Part shown: positions 30,872 to 39,621 of the stretch, piece by piece | How the letters are laid out: each line of letters begins with the position of its first letter | How positions within the stretch are numbered: the stretch's first letter is position 1 | Origin: Streptosporangium brasiliense | GTDB taxonomy: Bacteria; Actinomycetota; Actinomycetes; Streptosporangiales; Streptosporangiaceae | NCBI RefSeq assembly: GCF_030811595.1 | Contig: NZ_JAUSRB010000002.1 | Coordinates: 4,898,001 to 4,962,000, forward strand | Reading direction: 5' to 3' | Length of the DNA: 64,000 bases | The notes under the pieces: generated by a model | Database searches by the model: none | Told to the model about the DNA's origin: nothing | The model's input: the letters and a program-made list of their open reading frames with translations, nothing else | Position numbers and translations under genes: made by a program

Positions 30872-32262
30872 GCGGACGCCGCCGCTCCCTGCGCTCCCGG
30901 CTCACCGTACTGATCACCGTGGCCGTGGCCCTGGCCATCGCGGCCTGCGCCGGGACGTGCTGGCTCGTCGTCCGCGACCAGCTCCACACCCAGGTGGAGC
31001 GGACGCTCCAGGGCCCCCCGAGGGGAGGCCCGCCCGGACAGGGGCCGAAGGACCGGGACGCGTCCAGGATTCTCGAGATGTGCGCCGCGGGGCGGACCTC
31101 CCCCGTCGGCGGCGACGGGCTAAGGCCCTTCGTGCCCCTGGTGCAGCTCGTCTATTCGGACGGCCGGCGGTGCGTGCTGGGCCAGACGGCGGTCGCCGTG
31201 ACCGGGGCGGACCGGGAGGTGGCCGCCGGCGGGCCGGAGCGGCCCAGGCTGCGCGACGGCGTCACCGACACCGGAGAGCCGGTGCTGGTGCGGACCGAGA
31301 ACGTCGCGCCCGGCGTCGCGATGATGGAGTCACGGTCGCTGGCCCAGATCGAGTCGACCCTGACCTGGCTGGCGGGCGTCCTGTCGGGGGTCGCCGCGCT
31401 CGGCGTCCTGGGCGCGGCCCTGGCCGGCCTGCTCATCTCCCGCACGGCGCTGCGCCCGGTCGGCCGCCTGACCGAGGCCGTCGAGCACGTCGCCAGGACC
31501 GAGGACCTGGGCACCAGGATCCCGGTCGAGGGCACCGACGAGATCGCCCGGCTCGGCACCTCGTTCAACGCGATGACCAGCGCGCTGGCCGGGTCCCGGG
31601 AGCGCCAGCGGCGGCTGATCGCCGACGCCGGGCACGAGCTGCGCACCCCGCTCACCAGCCTGCGCACCAACGTCGACCTGCTGCTGCGCAGCGAGAACAC
31701 CGGCCGCCCGCTCGCCCCGGAGCCCAAGCGCAGGCTGCTGGCCAGCCTCAAGGCCCAGTTCGAGGAGATGTCCACCCTGGTCGGGGACCTGCTGCAGCTC
31801 TCCCGGCCGGAGGACGAGCACGAGCCGCACGTCGAGGTCGCCTTCCACGACGTGGTCGAGTCGGCCGTGCGCCGGGCCCGGCTCCGCGCCCCCGACACCC
31901 CGATGGAGGTCGGCCTCGGGCCCTGGTACGTCCACGGGGACCAGGCCGCGCTGGAGCGGGCGGTGGTGAACCTGCTGGACAACGCGGTGAAGTTCGCCAC
32001 CGGCCCGGTGACCGTACGGCTGCGCGACGGCGAGCTGACCGTGCGGGACCACGGCCCCGGCATCCCGCATGACGAGCTGCCCTACGTGTTCGACCGGTTC
32101 TGGCGGTCCTCCTCGGCCCGGAGCATGCCCGGCTCCGGGCTGGGGCTGGCCATCGTGGCGCAGGCCGTACGGGAGGCCGGCGGAGAGGTCGCCCTGGAGA
32201 ACGCCGCCGGCGGCGGGACCCTCGCCCGGATGCGGCTGCCCGGCTCCGCCGGCCGGAGCTGA
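30868..32262 (+). CDS. sensor histidine kinase
   Basis: The 464-residue protein has two transmembrane helices (about residues 12-33 and 166-190) flanking an extracytoplasmic domain of about 130 residues with two cysteines. After these come a HAMP domain, the phosphoacceptor box DAGHELRTPLTSLRTN, and the ATPase motifs (NLLDNAVKF, DHGPGI, GSGLGLAIV). The start is the GTG overlapping the response-regulator stop. It is the partner of that regulator. The signal is unknown, although the setting suggests a cell-envelope cue. Confidence 0.92.
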   Translation: MSGRRRSLRSRLTVLITVAVALAIAACAGTCWLVVRDQLHTQVERTLQGPPRGGPPGQGPKDRDASRILEMCAAGRTSPVGGDGLRPFVPLVQLVYSDGRRCVLGQTAVAVTGADREVAAGGPERPRLRDGVTDTGEPVLVRTENVAPGVAMMESRSLAQIESTLTWLAGVLSGVAALGVLGAALAGLLISRTALRPVGRLTEAVEHVARTEDLGTRIPVEGTDEIARLGTSFNAMTSALAGSRERQRRLIADAGHELRTPLTSLRTNVDLLLRSENTGRPLAPEPKRRLLASLKAQFEEMSTLVGDLLQLSRPEDEHEPHVEVAFHDVVESAVRRARLRAPDTPMEVGLGPWYVHGDQAALERAVVNLLDNAVKFATGPVTVRLRDGELTVRDHGPGIPHDELPYVFDRFWRSSSARSMPGSGLGLAIVAQAVREAGGEVALENAAGGGTLARMRLPGSAGRS

Positions 32263-32360
32263 CCGCCCCTCCCCTGAAATCCCCGTATACCAGTCGTTTC
32301 CAAGAGCCTCCGATCATCCTGGGGTCCCTTCGGTTTTCTCACGGGGCCTTAATGGTCGCC

Positions 32361-32386
32361 TCAGGTCCAGTCAAGATCACTTCAGG
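32361..32386 (+). promoter_or_regulatory. phased TCAGG direct repeats upstream of the glycosyltransferase gene
   Basis: TCAGG (32361), TCAAG (32371) and TCAGG (32382) are spaced 10 and 11 bp. A further TCA at 32339 keeps the 11-bp phase. This resembles an OmpR-family site, so the adjacent two-component system may directly control the glycosyltransferase genes. Confidence 0.45.
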
Positions 32387-32432
32387 AGCCTGAGCCCATG
32401 AGAGATCCGAGTCGCTACTCATGGGGGGAAGC

Positions 32433-33629
32433 GTGAAGCAGTTGACGGCACCGCCACGCACCCGGCTGGTCGAGATCGTGGTCCCCGTGCACAACGAGCA
32501 GCGGGTGCTCGCCGAGAGCGTCCGCCGCCTGCACGCCTACCTCACGGGCACCTTCCCGTACGGCTTCCGCATCACGATCGCCGACAACGCCAGCACCGAC
32601 GCCACCTGGACGATAGCCGCCGGCCTCGGCCGCGAGCTGCCCCACGTGCGCGCCGTCCACCTTGACGCCAAGGGACGGGGACGGGCGCTGCGCCGGGTCT
32701 GGTCCGGCAGCGACGCCGACGTGGTCAGCTACATGGACGTGGACCTGTCCACCGACCTGGACGCCTTCCTGCCTCTGGTGGCCCCGCTGCTGTCGGGCCA
32801 CAGCGACCTGGCCATCGGGACCCGGCTGTCCAAGGGCGCCAACGTGGTCCGCGGGCCGAAGCGGGAGTTCATCTCAAGGAGCTACAACCTGCTGCTGCGC
32901 TCGGCGATGGGCGCCGGCTTCTCCGACGCCCAGTGCGGCTTCAAGGCCGCCCGCACCGAGATCGCCCAGGCGCTGCTGCCCGCCGTCGAGGACGAGGAGT
33001 GGTTCTTCGACACCGAGCTGCTGCTCCTGGCCGAACGGCACGGCCTGCGCATCCACGAGGTGCCCGTCGACTGGGTGGACGACCCCGACAGCCGGGTGGA
33101 CATCGCCAGGACGGCCATGGACGACCTGCGGGGGATGGCCAGGGTGGCGCGGAAGACCCTGTCGGGAGCGGCCCGCATCCCGGTGCCGCCACGGGTCCAG
33201 AAGGCCCGGCTCCCCGCCGGCATGGCCCGGCAGCTGCCCAGCTTCGCCCTCATCGGGGTGATCAGCACGCTGGCGCACCTCGCCCTGTTCGTCACCCTGC
33301 GGCTGGTGGTGCCCGCCGTGGTCGCCAACGCCGTGGCCCTGCTCGTCACCGCCGTGGCCAACACCGCCGCCAACCGCCGCTTCACCTTCGGCGTCACCGG
33401 CCGCGCCGGAGCCCTCCGCCAGCAGCTCGAAGGCGGCCTGGCCTTCCTGATCGGTCTCCTGCTGAGCACCGGCGGCCTGACCCTGCTCGGCCACCTCATC
33501 CCCGGAGCCTCGGCCACCACCGAGATCGCCGCGGTCGTCGCCGCCAACGCCCTCGCCACCCTGGTCCGCTTCCTCCTGCTCCGCGCGTGGGTCTTCAACC
33601 CCCGGCGCACGAAGGAGGCCGCCCGATGA
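32433..33629 (+). CDS. GT2 glycosyltransferase fused to a GtrA-like membrane domain
   Basis: The N-terminal 240 residues form a GT2 domain like dolichol/polyprenyl-phosphate mannose synthase (IVVPVHNEQRVL, NASTDAT, MDVDLSTDL). Such enzymes load a sugar from a nucleotide donor onto polyprenyl phosphate. The C-terminal 120 residues hold four helices of the GtrA type (FALIGVISTLAHLALFVTLR, TAVANTAANRRFTFG, LRAWVFNP). The GTG at 32433 is preferred because GGGGG lies 4 bases upstream; an ATG at 32421 lacks a ribosome site. The stop overlaps the next start (ATGA), so the GT39 enzyme probably uses the lipid-linked sugar made here. Confidence 0.9.
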   Translation: MKQLTAPPRTRLVEIVVPVHNEQRVLAESVRRLHAYLTGTFPYGFRITIADNASTDATWTIAAGLGRELPHVRAVHLDAKGRGRALRRVWSGSDADVVSYMDVDLSTDLDAFLPLVAPLLSGHSDLAIGTRLSKGANVVRGPKREFISRSYNLLLRSAMGAGFSDAQCGFKAARTEIAQALLPAVEDEEWFFDTELLLLAERHGLRIHEVPVDWVDDPDSRVDIARTAMDDLRGMARVARKTLSGAARIPVPPRVQKARLPAGMARQLPSFALIGVISTLAHLALFVTLRLVVPAVVANAVALLVTAVANTAANRRFTFGVTGRAGALRQQLEGGLAFLIGLLLSTGGLTLLGHLIPGASATTEIAAVVAANALATLVRFLLLRAWVFNPRRTKEAAR

Positions 33630-35722
33630 CCTCCCGCACCTCCGGCCCGGCCGGGAGCCGTGCGGCGGGATCCGGCGCCGCCGTGCGGCGGGCGCTTCTC
33701 GGCGCCCCCGGCGACCCGCGCTGGGCCCGGCCCGGCCTGTGGGGCGTGCTCGCGCTGGCCGCCGTCCTGCACCTGTGGGCCCTCGGCCGCAACGGCCACG
33801 CCAACGGCTACTACTCCGCCGCGATCCTGTCGGGCACCCAGAGTTGGAAGGCGTTCTTCTTCGGCGCCCTGGACGCCGGATCGTTCATCACCGTCGACAA
33901 GCCCCCGCTCGCGCTGTGGGTGATGGGGCTGCCGGCGCGGATCTTCGGGTTCGGGACGTGGAGCATGCTCCTGCCCCAGGCCCTGGCGGGCGTCGCCGCC
34001 GTCGGCGTGGTCCACTCGGCCGTACGGCGGGCGCTGCCCGGCCCGCCGGGCCACGCCGCAGGCCTGCTCGCGGCCCTGGTGATGGCGCTGACCCCGATCA
34101 CGGTCGCCATCAACCGGGACAACAACCCCGACACCGTCCTCGTCCTGCTCCTGGTCCTGGCCGGCTGGTTCTGCCAGGAGGCGGTCCGCACCGGCCGCAC
34201 GCGCACGCTCGTCGTGTCGGCCGCCCTCGTCGGCCTGGCCTTCAACACCAAGATGCTCCAGGCATACCTGGTGCTGCCGGCCTTCGCCCCGGTCTACCTG
34301 GCCATGGCCCCCGGCTCGGTGCCCCGGCGGCTCGGCCGCCTGCTCGCGGCGGGCGTCGCCCTGGTGGTCTCCAGCGCCTGGTGGATGGCGATCGTGGACC
34401 TGTGGCCCGCCTCCGACCGCCCCTACATCGGCGGCAGCACCGACAACTCCGTCTGGGACCTGGTCATCGGCTACAACGGTCTCGGCCGCGTCTTCGGCGG
34501 TGGCGGCGGGCGCGGCGGGGGAGGGGGCGGGTTCGGCGGCGAGCCGGGGGCCGGGCGCCTGTTCAACGACATCATGGCCGGGCAGATCTCCTGGCTCCTG
34601 CCCTTCGCCGCGGCCGCCCTGGCCGCCGGGCTGATCCTGGCCGGCCGCCACCGCCTGCGCGGCACCCGCGTGGCCCTGCTGCTGTGGGGTGGCTGGCTCG
34701 CGGTCCACTACGTGGTCTTCAGCTTCTCCAGCGGCACCTTCCACCCCTACTACTCCACCGCCATGGCGCCGGCCGTCGCCGCCCTGACCGGGCTCGGCGG
34801 GGTGCTGCTGTGGCGCGCCTACCAGGAGTCCCGGGCCTGGGCGTGGGCGCTGCCGACGGGCGTCGCGGTCACCGGGGCCTGGGCCTTCACGGTGCTCCGC
34901 CGTACGCCGGACTTCGTGCCCTGGCTGGCCTGGGCGGTGGCCGCGGTGGCGGCGGCCGCGGCGGCCGGACTGCTCCTGGCCCGGCTCGGCCGGCGGCTCC
35001 GGCGGCGGGTCGCCGCGGTCGCCCTGCTCGCCGGGCTGGCCGCGGGCCTGGCCGGGCCCGCCGCCTACGCCCTGACCCCGCTCGGCTCGTCCGTCAACGG
35101 CACCAACCCCACCGCAGGGCCCGCAGGGGCCGCCGGCATGCGGGGACCGGGTGGTTTCCCGGGCGGGTTCCCGGGTGGGTTCCCCGGAGGAGGCCAGGCG
35201 GGCGGCCGGGGCGTGCTCCCCGGGGGGCTGCCCGCCGATCTCCCGGAAGGTCTGCCCGGCGGCCCCGGGACGGGCCTGCCCGACGGGTACCGGCGGGACG
35301 GGCAGCAGGGCCCGCCGGCCGGGACGCGGGGCGGCCCCGGCGGGGCCGTGGACCGGGAGCTGACCGAGTATCTGACGGACAACCGGGGTAGCGCGACCTG
35401 GCTGGTGGCGGTGGGCAGCGCGCAGAGCGCTTCGTCGGTCATCCTGTCCACCGGCCTGCCCGTCATCGCCATGGGCGGCTTCACCGGCAGCGACCCGGCC
35501 ATGACCGTGGACCGGCTCAAGGATCTCGTCTCCTCCGGGCGGCTCAAATATCTGCTGCCGGGCGGCGACCGGGGCGGCCCCGGCGGCCCCGGCCCCGGCC
35601 CCGGCGGTGGCGGTGGCGGTGGCTCCGAGGTGACCGCGTGGGCGCAGGCCAACTGCACCGCCGTCGCCCCCTCCGAGTACGGCGGCGCGGAGGGGGGCCA
35701 GACCCTCTACCGCTGCGGCTGA
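33626..35722 (+). CDS. GT39/ArnT-like membrane glycosyltransferase
   Basis: The 698-residue protein has about 11-12 transmembrane helices and PMT/ArnT blocks: SFITVDKPPLALWV in the first outside loop and NRDNNPDT. It should transfer a sugar from a polyprenyl phosphate donor on the outer face of the membrane. The acceptor is unknown. Two very Gly-rich insertions stand out, residues about 290-311 (mostly Gly, after NGLGRVFG) and 505-575 (GFPGGFPGG repeats). A C-terminal extracytoplasmic domain has two cysteines (NCTAV, YRCG). The gene is coupled to the GT2-GtrA gene by a 4-base overlap. Confidence 0.9.
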   Translation: MTSRTSGPAGSRAAGSGAAVRRALLGAPGDPRWARPGLWGVLALAAVLHLWALGRNGHANGYYSAAILSGTQSWKAFFFGALDAGSFITVDKPPLALWVMGLPARIFGFGTWSMLLPQALAGVAAVGVVHSAVRRALPGPPGHAAGLLAALVMALTPITVAINRDNNPDTVLVLLLVLAGWFCQEAVRTGRTRTLVVSAALVGLAFNTKMLQAYLVLPAFAPVYLAMAPGSVPRRLGRLLAAGVALVVSSAWWMAIVDLWPASDRPYIGGSTDNSVWDLVIGYNGLGRVFGGGGGRGGGGGGFGGEPGAGRLFNDIMAGQISWLLPFAAAALAAGLILAGRHRLRGTRVALLLWGGWLAVHYVVFSFSSGTFHPYYSTAMAPAVAALTGLGGVLLWRAYQESRAWAWALPTGVAVTGAWAFTVLRRTPDFVPWLAWAVAAVAAAAAAGLLLARLGRRLRRRVAAVALLAGLAAGLAGPAAYALTPLGSSVNGTNPTAGPAGAAGMRGPGGFPGGFPGGFPGGGQAGGRGVLPGGLPADLPEGLPGGPGTGLPDGYRRDGQQGPPAGTRGGPGGAVDRELTEYLTDNRGSATWLVAVGSAQSASSVILSTGLPVIAMGGFTGSDPAMTVDRLKDLVSSGRLKYLLPGGDRGGPGGPGPGPGGGGGGGSEVTAWAQANCTAVAPSEYGGAEGGQTLYRCG

Positions 35723-35963
35723 GGTCCGCCCCCGGCCATCCGGGACTCCGCCCACGCCGCTACGGGGCTCCGCCCGGACCCGCGGTGCCGGCCGGGAGTC
35801 CCGTGTGGCCGGAAGCTTCGCGTGCCAGTGGCGGGGAACCCTGCGCGGCGGGGCCCGTCTGCGGCCCCGGCGCCGCAGGCGGGGGACGGCCGGATGGCCG
35901 GTCAGTGGTGGCAGGGGCCCGCGGTGCCGCACCGGCGCGCCCGGACGCCTGTAGTCTTGCGCC

Positions 35964-36632
35964 GTGCACAGCGGAGGGGCGCGCGGCAGCCGCGCAGACC
36001 AGGCGGACCAGCGTCGCGCGGAGCTGCTCGAAGCCGCCCGGCGGGTCGTGCTCGAACGGGGGCTGGCGAGCACCCGCGTCGCCGACATCGCCAAGGCGAC
36101 CAACGTGAGCGGTGGGCTGATCCACTACCACTTCGCCACCAAGGACGATCTCATCACCGAGATGCTCCGCAGCACCAGCGAGTCGGAGGTCCAGCGGCTG
36201 AGGGAGATCGCCGCCGACCCGGGGACCGCCGTCGAGCGGCTGGACCGGGTCCTGCGCTTCTACATCCCGGCCTCCCGGTCCGACCAGAGCTGGATCCTCT
36301 GGCTCGACGCCTGGGCCGTCGGGGTCCGCGAGGCGCACATCCGGGCCATCCTGCTGGAGCTGGAGGGCGCCTGGATCGAGATCCTCGCCGAGGTGATCGC
36401 GGGCGGTGTGGCGGGGGGCGAGTTCGTCTGCGACGACCCTCAGGGGGCGGCCGAGCGGATCGACGGCATGCTCGACGGCCTGGTCGTCCGTTACACCCTG
36501 CACGCGGGGAACATGTCCCGCTCCCGGCTCCTGCACCACGCCCGGGTCGCCGCCGCCCGCGAGGTCGGTCTCGACCCCGCGATCTTCCCCGCCGAGCCGC
36601 TCGCCGACCAGCCGGCCCCCTCGGAGCCCTGA
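35964..36632 (+). CDS. TetR-family regulator (BetI-like C-terminal domain)
   Basis: The 222-residue protein has a TetR helix-turn-helix (about residues 19-65; STRVADIAKATNVSGGLIHYHF) and a C-terminal domain of the BetI type. It starts with GTG directly after a TAGTCT-like -10 element about 8 bases upstream and has no Shine-Dalgarno, so a leaderless mRNA is likely. No divergent partner gene exists, so its target is unclear. Confidence 0.85.
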   Translation: MHSGGARGSRADQADQRRAELLEAARRVVLERGLASTRVADIAKATNVSGGLIHYHFATKDDLITEMLRSTSESEVQRLREIAADPGTAVERLDRVLRFYIPASRSDQSWILWLDAWAVGVREAHIRAILLELEGAWIEILAEVIAGGVAGGEFVCDDPQGAAERIDGMLDGLVVRYTLHAGNMSRSRLLHHARVAAAREVGLDPAIFPAEPLADQPAPSEP

Positions 36633-36744
36633 CCCCGTCCGCGGTCAGCGGGCGGGCCGCTCCCCGGTCTCCCGTGACGCCTCACCGGCCCCGCGCCTGT
36701 CCGGGCCGGCGCCGCCTCGGCCGGGCGGCGTGCCGCGGCGGTGC

Positions 36745-37005
36745 TCAGGCCGGCATCGCGGCGAGCAGGAAGGCCAGACGCGCGGCGGCGCCCTCGATGT
36801 TGTCTGTGCTGCCCAGCCGGTAGCCCCACGAGGTGATGAAGCCCCCGTCCGGCGAGCATGTCACGGTCTCGACGAGCGTGCTGCTGAACCGGTTGCGGAC
36901 GCTCACGTAAGCGGGGTCCCCCAACGACATCCTCTGCACGCAGAGGTCGGCGTGCCGCCGCGTGGCAGTGGCGAACCTCTCCAGACAAGACAGCGTGTCC
37001 AGCAT
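36745..37005 (-). CDS. small conserved-looking protein downstream of the Scr1 regulator
   Basis: Function is not known. The 86-residue product is mixed alpha/beta with two cysteines (LSCLERF, ADLCVQR) and one in TCSPDGG. It has no signal peptide. GGAGG lies 9 bases before the ATG. The gene follows the Scr1-type regulator by 67 bases in the same direction, in the place where such regulators usually have a DUF397 partner, but the sequence lacks DUF397 features. Confidence 0.65.
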   Translation of the reverse strand: MLDTLSCLERFATATRRHADLCVQRMSLGDPAYVSVRNRFSSTLVETVTCSPDGGFITSWGYRLGSTDNIEGAAARLAFLLAAMPA

Positions 37006-37072
37006 CGTGCTTCACCTCCGTCTGGACAGAGAATTGCACGATCTTGGGAGGTTAATCAAGCAATTGCGGGGA

Positions 37073-37924
37073 TTAATCCGAGGATTGTCGTGCGAAGTCC
37101 TCCAGGACCCGGACGATCACCGCCCGGGCCTCCTCCCGGAAGGCCGCGACCTCACCGAACTCCTCGAAAGCCCGCTCGTAGAAGGCGATGTCATCGGGGT
37201 CGCGCAGGATCAGGTCCCGGGTCCTGGTGGGCACCGCGACCTGGTCGCCGTCGTAGATCCAGAAGCCGTTGAGCAGCGCGGAGGGGAGGGGGGCCTCGAA
37301 GGGGACCACGCCGAACTCCACGTTCGGCAGCGCGGTCACGGCCAGCAGCCGGTCCAGCTGGCCGCGGAGCACGTCCAGCGGGGCCAGCCGGTAGCGGAGC
37401 ACGGCCTCGGGCAGGATGAAGCGGAACTTCTTGGTCTGGTCGTAGAGGATCTCCTGGCGCTGCATCCGCACCCGGATGGCGGCGTCGATCTCGTCGGGCG
37501 CGTTGTAGAGGCGTTTGATCCGGGTGAAGATGCTCCGGGCGTACTCGGTGGTCTGCAGCAGGCCGATGACCACCCCCGGCTCGAACACCCGGAACAGCGT
37601 GGTCCGCATCTCCAGGTCGCGGATGTCCTCCTGGAGCGCGGCCAGCCCGCTGCGGTGCCGCTGCCGCCAGGAGTCCTGCCGCTCCAGCAGTCCGGAGGCC
37701 TGGTCGATCAGCTCCTCGACGACCTCGGGGGCGGCCTGCACGGCCCGCCCCCACTGGGTGATGTCGTCCTCGGTGGCGGTCTGGCGGGCGTTCTCGATCC
37801 GGGAGACCTTCGAGGGCTGCCACCGCAGCCGCTCGGCCAGCTCCTTGCCGGACAGGTGGGCCGCCTCGCGCAGCTGCCTGAGCTGCATGCCCAGATCGCT
37901 CCTGACCTGCTGGAACCCGCTCAC
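37073..37924 (-). CDS. Scr1-type helix-turn-helix regulator with DUF5753
   Basis: The 283-residue protein has an N-terminal XRE helix-turn-helix (about residues 12-60; ELAERLRWQPSKVSRIENARQT) and a C-terminal DUF5753 domain (about 95-275; VIGLLQTTEYAR is its signature). Actinomycetes carry many copies. They are annotated as antitoxin-like regulators and usually pair with a small DUF397 protein. The GTG start has GAAGGAG 5 bases upstream. It lies between two small genes in the same direction, 38070-38276 upstream and 36745-37005 downstream. Confidence 0.9.
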   Translation of the reverse strand: MSGFQQVRSDLGMQLRQLREAAHLSGKELAERLRWQPSKVSRIENARQTATEDDITQWGRAVQAAPEVVEELIDQASGLLERQDSWRQRHRSGLAALQEDIRDLEMRTTLFRVFEPGVVIGLLQTTEYARSIFTRIKRLYNAPDEIDAAIRVRMQRQEILYDQTKKFRFILPEAVLRYRLAPLDVLRGQLDRLLAVTALPNVEFGVVPFEAPLPSALLNGFWIYDGDQVAVPTRTRDLILRDPDDIAFYERAFEEFGEVAAFREEARAVIVRVLEDFARQSSD

Positions 37925-38069
37925 CCGTTCTCCTTCGCCGGCCGCGGGGGCAGGGTGCGGCGGTGCCCGCCGGCCCGCTCGCTCACGCGACCTCCCGTTA
38001 TGGTGCGCATGAGGCTAGACCCGGGTGGGCGGCTCATGCCATAGGAGTCTCCCCAATCGTGATCAATAT

Positions 38070-38276
38070 TTACAGAACCACCCGGCGGGCGATGTCCACG
38101 AGCAGCTCTCGGGGGACCTCCACGGCGCTCTCGCCGTCCAGGACGTGGCGGAGGTCGGACAGGGCCTCGGCATCGGTCAGGTGGAGGCCCTGGACGACGA
38201 TGGTGCCGCGGTCGGTCTCGTAGAGGGACGGACAGGCGCCCGCCTCCGAAGTGGAGCCAAGGAACCGCAAACGCAT
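38070..38276 (-). CDS. 68-residue small protein upstream of the Scr1 regulator
   Basis: I know similar small proteins beside Scr1-type regulators in Streptosporangiales, but no function. The sequence is compact and acidic with a TDRGTIVVQG strand and ends VELLVDI-like helices. AAGGA lies 8 bases before the ATG at 38276. An ATG 12 codons upstream is less likely. It is probably the first gene of a three-gene cassette, with a 145-bp gap to the regulator. Confidence 0.7.
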   Translation of the reverse strand: MRLRFLGSTSEAGACPSLYETDRGTIVVQGLHLTDAEALSDLRHVLDGESAVEVPRELLVDIARRVVL

Positions 38277-38442
38277 GACTGAATCCTTCCCCGAGCCAAC
38301 CGCATGGTGCAATTGCGGGCAATCCTAGAGTTTGGAAGGTTGCAGGGTGGTTTCAATCACCAAATTACGCATATTTCGCCCATCCGGTAAGGGATGGCGG
38401 GGATCCGCCCGGCCGTGAGGCCCGTACGGCCCGCTCTCGGGT

Positions 38443-38489
38443 GCGCCCTCACGCGAGGCTCTGGGCGCGCCCTCACATGAAGCTCCGGG
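38443..38489. repeat. two copies of a 24-bp unit at the end of the phosphotransferase gene
   Basis: Copies at 38443-38465 and 38467-38489 start GCGCCCTCAC and end in a GGG. The second overlaps the stop codon and last codons of the gene, so the 3' end has been duplicated outwards. Confidence 0.7.
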
Positions 38490-39501
38490 CGCGGGCGAAC
38501 AGGCTGAGCGTGGTGGCGTGCAGCAGGTCCCCGATGTCCTTGGGGGCCTTCCCGGCGCACGCGCGGGCGTGGGTGCCCTCAAGGACGATGCCGAGCTTGA
38601 AGCAGGCCAGCACCGCGTACCAGTCGACGGCCGAGGTGTCCCGGTCCGACAGGGCCGTGTAGCAGGCGGTGATCTCCCCGGCGGTGGGCAGCCCGGCGAC
38701 GTGGCCGGTGAGCATGCCGCCGCCGTCCGGGGCCGGCCAGGTGGCCAGCAGCCACCCCAGATCCAGCAGCGGGTCCCCGACCGTGCACATCTCCCAGTCC
38801 ACGATCGCGGCGACCCTGGGCCCGTCGTAGGCGAACATCAGGTTGGCCAGGTGGTAGTCCCCGTGCATGATCCCGGGGGAGAAGCTCCGCGGCCTGTTCC
38901 GCTCCAGCCAGGCGGCGGTCTCCTCCAGGCCGGGGATCTCGGGCCCCGGATAGCCGTCGAGCGCGGCGTAGGTCTCCAGCTCGCCCATCCACCGGGGCAC
39001 CTGCCGTTCCAGGAACCCCTCGGGTCGCCCGAAGCCGTCGAGGCCGCGATGGTCCACCCGGCCCAGCTCGGCCAGGGCCGAGGTCGCCTCGAACCCCATC
39101 CGGTGCCGGATCGCCGGATCGCCGGCGTGCGGCTCGGGCAGGCCGACGGTGGCGTTGAACCCCCGGACCGGCTCCATCAGGTAGAAGACGGCGTCCCCCA
39201 TGACGGTCTCGTCCGCGCAGGCCGCGACGAGGCGGGGCGCCGCCACCGGGGTGTCCCGCAGCGCCGCCAGCACCCGGGCCTCCCGCCTGAGCACCTCGTT
39301 GCTCGCCGCCCGGGGGTGCAGCGGCGGCCTGCGCAGCACGTAGGACGCCCCGCCCCGCTCGAACCGGACCATGATGTTCTGCGTCCCGCCGGTCACCGGC
39401 CCGACGTGCTCGAACGTCCCGCCCGGCAGCCCCTGGCCGTCCATCCACGTCCCCAGCGCGCCGAAGTCGATCGCGTTGAGGTCGATGTGCGCGGAGACCA
39501 T
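38473..39501 (-). CDS. APH-family phosphotransferase (ACAD10/11-like kinase domain)
   Basis: The 342-residue protein has the aminoglycoside-phosphotransferase/choline-kinase fold, with the Brenner-type motif HGDYHLANLMF and metal-binding IVDWEMCTVGDPLLDLGW. The close relatives are the APH domains fused to acyl-CoA dehydrogenases in ACAD10/11, which phosphorylate 4-hydroxyacyl-CoA. A role in acyl-CoA breakdown fits the neighbouring operon, while antibiotic resistance is less likely. It lies 120 bases downstream of the AtuA-family gene in the same direction. Confidence 0.85.
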   Translation of the reverse strand: MVSAHIDLNAIDFGALGTWMDGQGLPGGTFEHVGPVTGGTQNIMVRFERGGASYVLRRPPLHPRAASNEVLRREARVLAALRDTPVAAPRLVAACADETVMGDAVFYLMEPVRGFNATVGLPEPHAGDPAIRHRMGFEATSALAELGRVDHRGLDGFGRPEGFLERQVPRWMGELETYAALDGYPGPEIPGLEETAAWLERNRPRSFSPGIMHGDYHLANLMFAYDGPRVAAIVDWEMCTVGDPLLDLGWLLATWPAPDGGGMLTGHVAGLPTAGEITACYTALSDRDTSAVDWYAVLACFKLGIVLEGTHARACAGKAPKDIGDLLHATTLSLFARARSFM

Positions 39502-39621
39502 GTGCCCACCCTAACCGAATGATGTTCTGTTCGTGACGAATCTATGATCCCCCTGCGCGGGGGTCAATAGCACCGCCCCCTCATCCCGGCGCCCCGCCCG
39601 CCGCCGCCCGGCCCTGTCGCG

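Noticed and set aside
32882-36103. Long antisense open frame across the glycosyltransferase genes.
   Set aside because: It opposes two confident genes and shows no domain.
38473-39501. Aminoglycoside resistance gene.
   Set aside because: The motifs are shared with ACAD10/11 kinase domains, and the acyl-CoA context fits better.
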